A DNA stretch of 64,000 bases, taken from Janibacter sp. A1S7. GTDB lineage: Bacteria > Actinomycetota > Actinomycetes > Actinomycetales > Dermatophilaceae. Every line of letters begins with the position of its first letter. The stretch's first letter is position 1. The notes beneath the pieces were generated by a model. It was not told the DNA's origin. It saw only the letters and a program-made list of their open reading frames with translations, and made no database searches. Location: the NCBI RefSeq assembly GCF_037198315.1, contig NZ_CP144913.1, positions 1,550,001-1,614,000 of the forward strand, given 5' to 3'. Positions 1-8,258 of this stretch are shown in pieces. Both the position numbers and the translations under genes were made by a program.

Positions 1-807
1 GTGATCCAGTCGGTGGATGCCACCGCCGAGCACCTGCAGGCCGCCCAGGCCATCACCGGATCGCCGGACCTGGTGCTGATGCCGGAGAGCATCGCCCATG
101 TCGATGGCCCAATCGGCCGGACACCGGTGGGCGCACGCTTCGCCGATCTGGCCCGACGGCTGGGTACGAACCTCGTCGTGGGGACCACCGAGGCGGAAGG
201 TCAGGACCGCTTCCGCAACGCGTCCGTCCTGTGGGGCCCGGAGGGGAACCTGCTGGGTCGCTACGAGAAGCACCACCGCGTGCCCTTCGGGGAGTACCTC
301 CCGATGCGGGACGTGGTCGAGTCACTCAGCGACCTGACCCGACTCGTGCCACGCGATGCCATCGCCGGTCAGGGCCCCGCCGTGCTCCAGCCGCGTGGGA
401 TACCACCGTTGGGCATCATCATCTCGTATGAGACGTTCTTCTCCGACCGGGTCGCCGCGGCGGTGCGTGCCGGCGGGCAGCTGGTCCTCGCCCCGACCAG
501 CGCCTCGTCCTTCACCGGCGAGGTCGTCCCCGCGATCGAGGTCGCCGCCTCCCGGCTGCGCGCCCGCGAGTTCGGCCGCACCGTCCTGCAGGCCGCACCC
601 ACGGGGTACTCGGCCATCATCCAACCCGACGGTGCGGTGACCGAGCTCAGTGGTCTGGGGACCCGCGAGCTGCTGATGGCCAGCGTCCCATTGCGAACCG
701 GGTTGACTCCCTATGCGCGCGTGGGCGACATCCCGGTGCTGGTGCTCGCGCTGCTCACCCTTGTGGCGCCAGTGTGCGTCCGCGCCATCCGCCGGCGGGT
801 CGTCTGA
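1..807 (+). CDS. lnt: Apolipoprotein N-acyltransferase, C-terminal nitrilase part (5' end outside window)
   Basis: This is the periplasmic carbon-nitrogen hydrolase domain of Lnt, which N-acylates the lipidated cysteine of lipoproteins. The reading frame is open at base 1, so the N-terminal membrane part probably lies upstream. Visible family landmarks are the catalytic-glutamate segment LMPES (about residues 26-30), the lysine segment YEKHHRVPFGEYLP (about 88-101) and the C-terminal nitrilase pattern AAPTGYSAI. A last membrane helix lies near the C-terminus. At the nucleophile position, where the family usually has Cys before Tyr-Glu, the sequence reads ISYE with Ser at residue 142 of the visible frame. 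Some actinobacterial Lnt-like proteins may share this, so loss of activity is not certain. An IS481 relic follows. Confidence 0.8.
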   Translation: MIQSVDATAEHLQAAQAITGSPDLVLMPESIAHVDGPIGRTPVGARFADLARRLGTNLVVGTTEAEGQDRFRNASVLWGPEGNLLGRYEKHHRVPFGEYLPMRDVVESLSDLTRLVPRDAIAGQGPAVLQPRGIPPLGIIISYETFFSDRVAAAVRAGGQLVLAPTSASSFTGEVVPAIEVAASRLRAREFGRTVLQAAPTGYSAIIQPDGAVTELSGLGTRELLMASVPLRTGLTPYARVGDIPVLVLALLTLVAPVCVRAIRRRVV

Positions 808-898
808 CCGGCCGCCAGTCCCGTCCAGGGCGAAGGGAGCAGCGCCGCCGGATGAGCACTGCAGCGCGTGGCCGCTCTGGCGCCGTTACGCCCGGCCG

Positions 899-1220
899 AC
901 GCCGGGCAAGTGAGCGAGGGCCCGTTCGGGTTCTGCCTCTACGCGTCCTACCCGGTGGCAGGTCGTGGCCCTGGACACCTTCTGCGTCGGGCGCCTGAAG
1001 GGCATCGGCGCGGTCTGGCAGCTGACGGCCGTCGACATCGCCACCCGTAGCGCCGTCGTGGAGCTCGATCGTCGGGAACGAGACCGCGCAGGTCAACGCC
1101 CGCTTCCCGGACCGCCTGAAGAGGGCCCGAGCACGGCGTCACCCTGGAGGGATGCGGACGAACAACGGTCCGGAGTTCGTCGGCAAGCCCATCCAGCCCC
1201 GTGCGGTGGAGCTGGGCTGA
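899..1220 (+). pseudogene. IS481-type transposase remnant
   Basis: Only pieces of an integrase-core (rve) transposase remain. From 965 one frame reads VALDTFCVGRLKGIGAVWQL followed by TAVDIATRSAVVEL, which holds the first catalytic Asp. About 20 codons later the matching text moves to another frame, giving RLKRARARRHPGG and then NNGPEFVGKPI, the usual second-Asp block with Asp replaced by Asn. No start, no full C-terminus and no clear terminal repeats are visible. This is a decayed element between lnt and the transporter gene. Confidence 0.7.
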
Positions 1221-1274
1221 CCCGCCGCCGGATACTGCCGAGGTCTGCCGACCGCGCCTGCCTACACTGGCAAG

Positions 1275-2312
1275 GTGCCATTCCCTCGTCTGATCAACGC
1301 GATGGAACGTCGCCAAATTGGTCTTTACCTGCTGGCCATCGCGGGTGGAGCGCTCCTCGGCTGGTCGCTCCCTGCCGCGGCCGGGCCGCTGGAGCAGGCG
1401 ATCACTCCGGTGCTCGGGCTGTTGCTGTTCGCCACGTTCCTGGGAATCCCGTTCTCCGCCATCGGCCAGGCAGTCCGCGATGTGCGCTTCCTGGCCACGG
1501 TTGTGATCCTGAACTTCGTCATCGTTCCTGTCGTGGCCTTCGGTCTCTCCCGGTTCGTCGCCGATGACCAGGCTTTGCTGGTGGGTGTGCTACTGGTGCT
1601 GTTGACCCCCTGCATCGATTACGTGATCGTCTTCGCCGGCCTGGCCGGCGGCTCCAGTGAGCGCCTGCTGGCGGCCGCGCCGCTGCTCATGCTGACCCAG
1701 ATGGTGTTGTTGCCGATCTATCTGGTCCTTTTCGTCGGTCCGGGACTCGTCTCGGCTATCGACCCTGAGCCCTTCCTGGAAGGGCTCATCGTGCTGATCG
1801 TGATCCCTCTCGCACTGGCGGCATTGATCCAGTGGTGGTCCCGCCGAGCGGCGACCGGCCAACTGGTGATGACCGTCATGCAGGCGATGATGGTTCCGCT
1901 CATGATGGCGACTCTGGCGGTGGTGATCGGATCGCAGATCCACGGAGTGGGGCGCGAGATCACCAGGCTGCTCTCCGTCATCCCTCTCTACGCGGTCTTC
2001 CTGGTGGTGATGGTTCCCCTCGGCATGGCCACCGCGCGCGCTGCACAGCTGGGTCTGGGAAGCACGCGGGCCGTGGTTTTCAGCGGCGCGACCCGCAATT
2101 CATTGGTGGTCCTCCCACTAGCCCTGTCGCTGCCGGACGCTCTGGCTCTGGTTCCGCTCGTCGTGGTCACCCAGACCCTGGTCGAACTTCTGGGCATGGT
2201 GGCCTACGTGAAGATCATCCCCCGGCTGGTCCCCTCCGAACCCCGCTCAGCGAGCTCGCCGCACAGGCCGGGACCTCATCCAAGACGCTGCGGTTCGGCT
2301 GGGGGTCGGTGA
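1275..2312 (+). CDS. ACR3/SBF-family membrane transporter (arsenic-resistance-like)
   Basis: A 345-residue integral membrane protein with about nine to ten hydrophobic segments belonging to the bile-acid/arsenite transporter superfamily. The segment LLTPCIDYVIVFAGL, with a Cys-Asp in a helix, is typical of actinobacterial proteins annotated as arsenic resistance protein. Substrate is therefore inferred, and no arsR or arsC adjoins it. The annotated GTG start is weak. The in-frame ATG at 1302 (MERRQIGLY) sits directly before the first helix and may be the real start. The last 25 or so residues, after IIPRLVPSE, are Pro/Arg/Ser-rich and unlike the family, so the 3' end may have been altered by rearrangement. 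Confidence 0.72.
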   Translation: MPFPRLINAMERRQIGLYLLAIAGGALLGWSLPAAAGPLEQAITPVLGLLLFATFLGIPFSAIGQAVRDVRFLATVVILNFVIVPVVAFGLSRFVADDQALLVGVLLVLLTPCIDYVIVFAGLAGGSSERLLAAAPLLMLTQMVLLPIYLVLFVGPGLVSAIDPEPFLEGLIVLIVIPLALAALIQWWSRRAATGQLVMTVMQAMMVPLMMATLAVVIGSQIHGVGREITRLLSVIPLYAVFLVVMVPLGMATARAAQLGLGSTRAVVFSGATRNSLVVLPLALSLPDALALVPLVVVTQTLVELLGMVAYVKIIPRLVPSEPRSASSPHRPGPHPRRCGSAGGR

Positions 2313-2533
2313 TGGTGATCGGGTCTCCGGCGAAGGTTGCCGGCGGGGATGAGGGCGGCCTCGCGAGCTGTGCGCAGGTCGGTGAAGCGGTATCGACGGA
2401 GCTTCGCTCGGCAGCGGGGCAGGGTGCTCACTAGAGCGGTTGCGCACCTCGCGGTCAATGGGTGACAACCGGCTCTTCAGAGCCTCGAGCCCCCACTATC
2501 TCGTGGTCCTCTCGGGGAACCCGGCCCCGAGTG
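2313..2533. other. Short gap without a recognisable gene
   Basis: This stretch separates two convergent genes. Frames on both strands are short and Arg/Pro-rich, and none resembles a family I know. It may contain IS debris, as do most junctions in this window, but I cannot name it. No convincing terminator hairpin is evident. Confidence 0.3.
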
Positions 2534-3385
2534 TCACGAGCCCATGAGGACCGCCAGCGTCGGCGGGGTCATCAGTGCTGCGGCGCAGACGAGGTAGAGC
2601 ACCAGGGTTTGCCAGGGTGCGGGGTCGTCGGTCGCGAGCAGACGGATCCTCGTCGCCGCCGAGCCGGCCCCGGCCGAGGCACCCGGGGTGAGGCCCTGCT
2701 CGCTCGTGGCCTCGGCGAGGGAGAGGATCGCCCGCGCGAGGGAGATCTCGCCAACGTCCCGCCGGGCGGCCCGGTCCGCGAGGACCTCGACGATCAGCGC
2801 CACCTCCGCCAGCGCCGCATCCGTGCGTAGCCACCGAGGCGTCGCGGTGTGCAGCACCGTGAAGAACTCGAGGACGAGGTCGTGCCGCTCCCGCAGATGG
2901 GCCTCCTCGTGGGCGACGACGGCCGCGAGCTGCTCGGCGGGCAGGGCGGTCAGGGCGGCCTCGGTGATGACCAGACGCGAACCTGCGCCGGGGACGCAGT
3001 AGGCGGACAGCTCGGAGGAGGGCAGCACCCGGGTGTGCGCACCCTCGTGGCGCCCGACGATGTCGACGAGCTGGCGGTGCTGCGCCCGCGCGGTGCGGAT
3101 CCTGCGGCCGACGTGGTGGCCGTTGAGCAGCAGCCGCACGAGCACCCCGACCGAGGCAATGCCCGCGACGACGAGGATCGCGACCTCGAGGGTCGTCGAC
3201 TGCGGGTGGGGGTGGACCAGGGCGAGCGGTGCCGCGCTCAGCAGGCAGAGGACGGCGGACAGGGACAGCGCCTGCCACACGAAGAGCGCAGCCCGCGGGC
3301 TGCGACGCAGGCGCTCGATGCGCACCAGGGCCCGCGGCGCGATCAGGAGCGCTGCCGCGCAGAGCAGCAGCAGGACGGCGATCAC
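2534..3385 (-). CDS. M56-family membrane metallopeptidase (BlaR1/MecR1-like)
   Basis: A 283-residue membrane zinc peptidase. The motif HEEAH lies at residues 158-162, followed by ERHD, as in M56 peptidases such as BlaR1. Two hydrophobic helices precede the domain (about 1-18 and 33-56), another lies near 66-88, and one closes the protein at 259-280. There is no penicillin-binding sensor domain, so it is the short actinobacterial form. Its start overlaps the upstream BlaI-type gene by 4 bases (ATGA). The usual role of such pairs is proteolytic relief of repression by the neighbouring BlaI protein. Here it is the last gene of an apparent cydABCD-blaI-M56 operon. Confidence 0.85.
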   Translation of the reverse strand: MIAVLLLLCAAALLIAPRALVRIERLRRSPRAALFVWQALSLSAVLCLLSAAPLALVHPHPQSTTLEVAILVVAGIASVGVLVRLLLNGHHVGRRIRTARAQHRQLVDIVGRHEGAHTRVLPSSELSAYCVPGAGSRLVITEAALTALPAEQLAAVVAHEEAHLRERHDLVLEFFTVLHTATPRWLRTDAALAEVALIVEVLADRAARRDVGEISLARAILSLAEATSEQGLTPGASAGAGSAATRIRLLATDDPAPWQTLVLYLVCAAALMTPPTLAVLMGS

Positions 3386-3804
3386 GCTGAGGAGTCTGCC
3401 GCCCCCCGGCCGCGGCGACGTCGTGGCCGATCTCCCCTCGCCTCCACCGCAGCCATGGCCTCGCGCACGGCGTCGAGGTCGTCGACGCTCGCCTCGGAGA
3501 GGAAGTGCAGGATCGCCGCCTGCCGGTCCTCGCTGCTCAGGTCGTGCAGCGGGCTGCGCATGGCCTGCGCCGTGAGCGACTCACGCGTGGCGGCGGGGTG
3601 GTAGCGCCAGGCGCGCCCGTCGCGCTCGCGGGTGGTCACGCCCTTCACCTCGAGACGGGAGAGGACGGTCATGACCGTCGTGTACGCGAGGTCGCGACCG
3701 GTGAGGCGCTCGAGCACCTCCCGCACCGTGAGTCCGCCCTCCGCGGCCCACAGCACGTCCATGATCGCCTGCTCGAGATCACCCAGGGACACGCTCTTGG
3801 CCAT
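3382..3804 (-). CDS. BlaI/MecI/CopY-family transcriptional repressor
   Basis: A 140-residue winged-helix repressor. The N-terminal half holds the family pattern: LEQAIMDVLWAAEGGLTVRE, then LAYTTVMTVLSRLEVKG and WRYHPAATRE. A short C-terminal dimerisation segment ends in a basic tail. The start codon at 3804 lies inside the end of cydC, a 26-base overlap, and its stop overlaps the M56 gene, so all are probably co-translated. Relatives bind TACA/TGTA-type palindromes. A matching inverted repeat lies just upstream of cydA at 9726-9742, which suggests feedback control of the cytochrome bd operon. That link is inference. Confidence 0.88.
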   Translation of the reverse strand: MAKSVSLGDLEQAIMDVLWAAEGGLTVREVLERLTGRDLAYTTVMTVLSRLEVKGVTTRERDGRAWRYHPAATRESLTAQAMRSPLHDLSSEDRQAAILHFLSEASVDDLDAVREAMAAVEARGDRPRRRRGRGAADSSA

Positions 3805-5521
3805 GGCTCGGCACTCCTTCCTGCATCGTGACCACGCGGTCCATGCGATCCAGGCCGACGTGGTGGTGGGTCACCATGATCACCGACCGCTCCCCGGCGC
3901 CCTGCAGGAGGTCGGCGATGACAACCTCCGCGGTGGGGTGGTCCAGGTGCGCGACGGGCTCGTCGAGCAGGACGACCGGCCGCGCGCTGGCGATGGCCCG
4001 GGCGATGGCCAGCCGGGTGCGCTCTCCGCCGGAGATGCCGAGCCCGCCGGTGCCGAGGCGGGAGTCCAGGCCGTGCTCGAGCCCGTCGAGCCACGTGCCG
4101 AGCCCTGCCCGACGAAGGGAGTCGACCAGCACCTGGTCGTCCGCGTCGGGTGCGGCGAGGGCGAGGTTGGCCCGCAGGGTCCCCGCGAGCACGTGGGGCT
4201 CGTCGTCGACGACCGCGACGAGCCGGCGGACATCGGCCAGGGGCGCGTGGGTGACGTCGGTGTCGTCGACGGTGTAACGGCCCGCCGTGGGATCGAGGTG
4301 GCGCGCGAGGACGGCCAGGAGGGTGGATTTGCCGCTGCCGTTGGGCCCGGTGATCGCGACGCGCTCGCCGGGCTCGATGGTCAGGTCGAGGGGCCCGAGG
4401 TCGGTGCGACCGGGCAGCCACCCGGCGGCGAGATCACGCAGCTCCAGGCGCGGAGTCCCGTGCGGGCGAAGGGGGTGTCCTTGGGTCCCACGCTCCGCGT
4501 GGGCGGTGCGACGGAGTGGGTCCCACGCACCGCGCGGGCGCCTCGAAGGGGGCTCCACCTCCGGGTGGTCGACCACGGCGGGGGTGCGGCCGAGCAGCTC
4601 CACGAGACGGCGGGCGCAGGCGCGAGCCCGGGCCAGGGCCCGCGTGGCGTCGGTGAGGACGCCGAGGGCTTCCCCGGTGGCCACGGGCGCGAGGACGAGC
4701 AGCGCCCGCACAGGGGCATCGGCCCCGGACGTGCTGGCCAGGGCAGCGCACGCCAGCGTGGACGCACCGGTGATCACGAGCACTGCTGCGGCACTGAGGG
4801 ATCGGCCTCGCGACTGGCGGGCGACGCTGGCGCGCAGCCGGACGTGGGCCGCGCGCAGCCAGTCGTGCGCGGACCCGGTCCCGCCGATGACCCGCAGCTC
4901 GTCGGCCTGCTCGGTGGTCAGCTGGACGACTCGGGCGACCTCGGCCCGGGCGGCGAGGACCGCTGCCTGCGAGCGGGACTCGAGCCGGTCGGCGAGGATC
5001 GCCACCACGGCGGTCGCCAGCAGCATGGCCGCCAGGACGAGTCCCACCCTCGGGTCGACCAGCGCAGTCAACGCAGCGGCACCGACTCCCGCGACCAGGG
5101 CGGCGATGGCGGGCACCGTCACGCGCACCGAGGCCTCCACGACATCGGTGAGGTCGTCGACAACCCCGGTGAGCACGTCCGTCCGGCCTCGCGCGCCCAG
5201 CCGGGCCGGGGTGAGGGGGACCAAGGCGGCGTAGGTCCCGGTGCGGCGCTCCGCCAGGTCGCGCAAGGCGACGTCGTGACTGCGCAGCCGCTCCCAGTAC
5301 CGGAAGACCGGGCGCGCCAGACCGAAGGTGCGCACCGCGACGATGGCGGTGAGCAACAGCATGATCTGGGGCTGCTCGTCGGCCCGCACGATGAGCCAGC
5401 CGGAGGTGGTCGTCAGGGCGATGCCGGACGCGGTGGCGACCCCACCGAGGAGACCGGCCACCACGAGCCCGCGGGACAGGTGCAGCGTCGGTAGCCGTGT
5501 CGGGTCGAGGTGGCGCATCAT
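3779..5521 (-). CDS. cydC: Cytochrome bd assembly ABC exporter subunit CydC
   Basis: A 580-residue half-transporter that pairs with CydD to export thiols and support cytochrome bd assembly. Six hydrophobic segments occupy about residues 15-310. The ATPase domain has Walker A GPNGSGKST, signature ISGGERTRLA, Walker B VVLLDEP and the switch region VTHHH. The ATG at 5521 was chosen because it overlaps the cydD stop as ATGA, and an adjacent second ATG follows at 5518. A Pro/Arg/His-rich linker between the two domains is longer than usual. The C-terminus overlaps the BlaI gene. Confidence 0.93.
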   Translation of the reverse strand: MMRHLDPTRLPTLHLSRGLVVAGLLGGVATASGIALTTTSGWLIVRADEQPQIMLLLTAIVAVRTFGLARPVFRYWERLRSHDVALRDLAERRTGTYAALVPLTPARLGARGRTDVLTGVVDDLTDVVEASVRVTVPAIAALVAGVGAAALTALVDPRVGLVLAAMLLATAVVAILADRLESRSQAAVLAARAEVARVVQLTTEQADELRVIGGTGSAHDWLRAAHVRLRASVARQSRGRSLSAAAVLVITGASTLACAALASTSGADAPVRALLVLAPVATGEALGVLTDATRALARARACARRLVELLGRTPAVVDHPEVEPPSRRPRGAWDPLRRTAHAERGTQGHPLRPHGTPRLELRDLAAGWLPGRTDLGPLDLTIEPGERVAITGPNGSGKSTLLAVLARHLDPTAGRYTVDDTDVTHAPLADVRRLVAVVDDEPHVLAGTLRANLALAAPDADDQVLVDSLRRAGLGTWLDGLEHGLDSRLGTGGLGISGGERTRLAIARAIASARPVVLLDEPVAHLDHPTAEVVIADLLQGAGERSVIMVTHHHVGLDRMDRVVTMQEGVPSHGQERVPG

Positions 5522-7176
5522 CGGACCAGCACCCGCTCGCCGAGGTGGACGTGCTCGTCGGCGCGGGCGACCAGCTCGGGTTGATGGCTGACCGCGATGA
5601 CCGTCCGGGACGCGGCCAGGGCGGTGATGACCTCCCCGATCATCACCGCGGAGCCCGGGTCGACGTGTGCGGTGGGCTCGTCGAGGAGGACGACCGGAGC
5701 GGGGGAGAGCAGTGCCCGGGCCAGCACGAGGCGGGCGCGCTGGCCGGCGGACAGACCGAAACCGTCGTCGCCGATCGGGCTGTCGAGGCCCTGCGGGAGA
5801 CTCGTCACGACGCCGTCGAGCCCGACCGCTCGCAGTGCCTGCCAGACGTCGTGGGCTTCGACGGGGCCACCGATCGTGAGGTTGGTGCGCAGGGTGCCGG
5901 CACCGAGGAAGGGTCGCTGGGTCACCAGGTGCACCTCGGGGGCGCTGACCTGGCCGCAGTCCGGTCGGCGGATTCCGGCGATGACCTCGAGCAGGGTGGT
6001 CTTGCCGCACCCTGACGGCCCGGCGATCACCAGCAGACCGGGACCGGCGGTCAGGTCGACCTGGTCGAGGACACGCCGGGAGGTGCCGGGGTAGGAGTAG
6101 CCGAGCCCGCTCACCGTGACGGTGCCGCGGGTCAGGTGGTCACGTCGTGCGGCAGGAGTCGATTCTTGTGGCACGAGGTGCCCATCTGAGTCGGTGGCCA
6201 TGGGGCGAAGGGGGGATGCCTCCCCTTCGTGCTCAAGCTCAGCGCGCTCCAGCTCGGCCAGGATCTCGTCGAGGGCGGCTGCTCCGTCCGCGGCGGAGTG
6301 GAACTCGGTGCCGACCCGCCGGATCGGCCAGTAGGCCTCGGGCGCCAGCAGGATCGCGGTGAGGCCGACCGACAGGTCCATCGAGCCGGTCGTCAGGCGC
6401 AGGCCGACGACGACGGCCACGATCGCGACCGAGATCGTCGCGAGCAGCTCCAGGGCTGCGGCCGACAGGAAGGCCAGACGCAACGTCTGCATCGTGGCCC
6501 GACGATGCCGGTGGCTCACTGCGCTGATCACCTCGACCTGGCGCTCGGCGCGCCCGTAGTTGACCAGCGTCGGCAGCCCGCGCACGACGTCGAGGAAGTG
6601 CCCGGACAGGTCACGCAGCGCACCCCACCGACGTTCGGTGTCCTCCTGCGTCGTCGCCCCGATGAGTGCGGCGAAGAGCGGCAGCAGCGGCACGGTCAGC
6701 ACGACGACGACGGCGCTGGGCCAGTCGACGACCATCAGCGCCGTCATGGCAAGGGCTGGCACGATGGCGGCAGAGACGAGGGCGGGGAGGTACTTCGCGA
6801 TGTACGGCTCCACTGCGCTCGTCCCCTGCGCGGCGAGCGTGAGCGCCCGCTCGCGAGAGGGCCGCTGGTCGATCGTGCGCGCCGACCACACCCGCAGCAG
6901 CTGCTCACGCAGGTGCGTGGCGACGATCGCGCCGGATCGTGCCGCGATGCTCTCCGTGAGCGCGCCGAGCAGCGCCCGTGCCGCGAAGAGCGCCCCGGTC
7001 CATGCGGCCGGGGCGACCAGCGACTCGCCCCGCACCACCGCGACCACGAGCGTGGCCAGGGCGAAGGCGGTCGCGATCGTCAGGATGCCCTGGACGATGC
7101 CGACCACCCCGAGCGCGGCCACCGGCCCCCGCGTGGCCGGGACCGCCTGCAGGACGCGGGGGTCGAAGGGCTTCAC
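5518..7176 (-). CDS. cydD: Cytochrome bd assembly ABC exporter subunit CydD
   Basis: A 552-residue partner of CydC. The membrane domain spans roughly residues 15-310, and the nucleotide-binding domain carries Walker A GPSGCGKTT, signature LSAGQRARL and Walker B VVLLDEPTAHVD. The start is GTG at 7176 (MKPFDPRVLQ), which overlaps the cydB stop as GTGA. Longer upstream reading would run into cydB. The order cydA-cydB-cydD-cydC with 4-base overlaps is typical of actinobacterial cyd operons. Confidence 0.92.
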   Translation of the reverse strand: MKPFDPRVLQAVPATRGPVAALGVVGIVQGILTIATAFALATLVVAVVRGESLVAPAAWTGALFAARALLGALTESIAARSGAIVATHLREQLLRVWSARTIDQRPSRERALTLAAQGTSAVEPYIAKYLPALVSAAIVPALAMTALMVVDWPSAVVVVLTVPLLPLFAALIGATTQEDTERRWGALRDLSGHFLDVVRGLPTLVNYGRAERQVEVISAVSHRHRRATMQTLRLAFLSAAALELLATISVAIVAVVVGLRLTTGSMDLSVGLTAILLAPEAYWPIRRVGTEFHSAADGAAALDEILAELERAELEHEGEASPLRPMATDSDGHLVPQESTPAARRDHLTRGTVTVSGLGYSYPGTSRRVLDQVDLTAGPGLLVIAGPSGCGKTTLLEVIAGIRRPDCGQVSAPEVHLVTQRPFLGAGTLRTNLTIGGPVEAHDVWQALRAVGLDGVVTSLPQGLDSPIGDDGFGLSAGQRARLVLARALLSPAPVVLLDEPTAHVDPGSAVMIGEVITALAASRTVIAVSHQPELVARADEHVHLGERVLVR

Positions 7177-8243
7177 GGGTGGCTCTCGGACACGGCCGGC
7201 ATGTGGTCCACGGACAGGCGCCGACGGAAGGTCCAGTACGACCACACCGTGTACCCGAGCATGATCGGCGTGAAGACCACGCCGGCCCACGTCATGATCG
7301 TCAGGGTCAGCGGCGAGCTCGCCGCGGCCTGGAGGGTGAGGTCCGGGCTCGCACCACGACCATTGATGGCATTGGGGAAGAGCATGAGGAAGTAGCTGAC
7401 GACGGTCAGGCCGATCGTCGCCGAGGTGCCGGTGAAGGCCCAGCCCTCCGCCCCCCTCGCATTGGCGGCAATGGCCGCGAGGAGGGCGACGACGGCGACC
7501 CCGCTGACCACCCACGATGCAGCCATGCCGCGGGAGATGCCGAGGGCCACGAGGAGGGTCACCGTGAGGATCGCGGCGACGGGGCCGACCCTCTGGCCGA
7601 GCGCGCTGGCCTCCGACCGGAGCGGCCCGGCGGTCTTCAGCGCGATGAAGTGCGCGCCGTGCGTCAGGCACAGCACCGTCAGCGTGAGGCCGCCGAGCAG
7701 CGCGACCGGTGTCAGCAGGCTGAGGACCGACCCGTCGAACTCGGTGTACTTCGTGGTGCCCGCGAGATGCTCGGTCATCGGGAGCCCATGAACGAGGTTG
7801 GTCAGCACCACCCCGACGACGAAGGGGGCCAGGACCGAGCCGGCGATGATGGTCAGGTCCCAGCGCCGCACCCACGTGGTGTCGGTGCGCTTGTGGCGGT
7901 ACTCCAGCCCCATGTTGCGCAGGATGAGGACAACGAGCAGCAGGAGCAGCGGCAGGTACATCCCGGAGAGCATCGTGGCGTACCAGTGCGGGAAGGCGGC
8001 GAACGTGGCACCGACCGCGGTGATCAGCCACACCTCGTTGCCGTCCCAGTGCGGGCCGATGGTGGTCAGCAGCGTGCGACGCCGGGTCTCAACACGCTGG
8101 TTGAGGTGCGGGGTGCGAGCCTTGAAACCGCCCCCACCGAGGACTGGCAGCAGCATCCCGACGCCGAAGTCGAAGCCTTCGAGGACGAGGTAGCCGGTCC
8201 ACAGCACGGCCAGCAGGACGAACCAGATGAGGATGAGATCCAT
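7173..8243 (-). CDS. cydB: Cytochrome bd ubiquinol oxidase subunit II
   Basis: A 356-residue subunit II of the bd-type quinol oxidase, a high-oxygen-affinity terminal oxidase of the cytoplasmic membrane. The N-terminus MDLILIWFVLLAVLWTGYLV and then LEGFDFG is diagnostic, and about eight to nine hydrophobic helices follow. LLTTIGPHWDGNEVWLI, containing the conserved WDGNEVWL block, is intact. It begins 15 bases after the cydA stop and overlaps cydD by 4 bases. The length is normal for the family. Confidence 0.96.
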   Translation of the reverse strand: MDLILIWFVLLAVLWTGYLVLEGFDFGVGMLLPVLGGGGFKARTPHLNQRVETRRRTLLTTIGPHWDGNEVWLITAVGATFAAFPHWYATMLSGMYLPLLLLLVVLILRNMGLEYRHKRTDTTWVRRWDLTIIAGSVLAPFVVGVVLTNLVHGLPMTEHLAGTTKYTEFDGSVLSLLTPVALLGGLTLTVLCLTHGAHFIALKTAGPLRSEASALGQRVGPVAAILTVTLLVALGISRGMAASWVVSGVAVVALLAAIAANARGAEGWAFTGTSATIGLTVVSYFLMLFPNAINGRGASPDLTLQAAASSPLTLTIMTWAGVVFTPIMLGYTVWSYWTFRRRLSVDHMPAVSESHP

Positions 8244-8258
8244 GGTGATGCTCCCGGG

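Noticed and set aside
3632..5494. Long plus-strand reading frame of 620 codons
   Set aside because: It is the antisense of cydC, full of Gly/Arg/Asp/His repeats, with no start signal and no family features.
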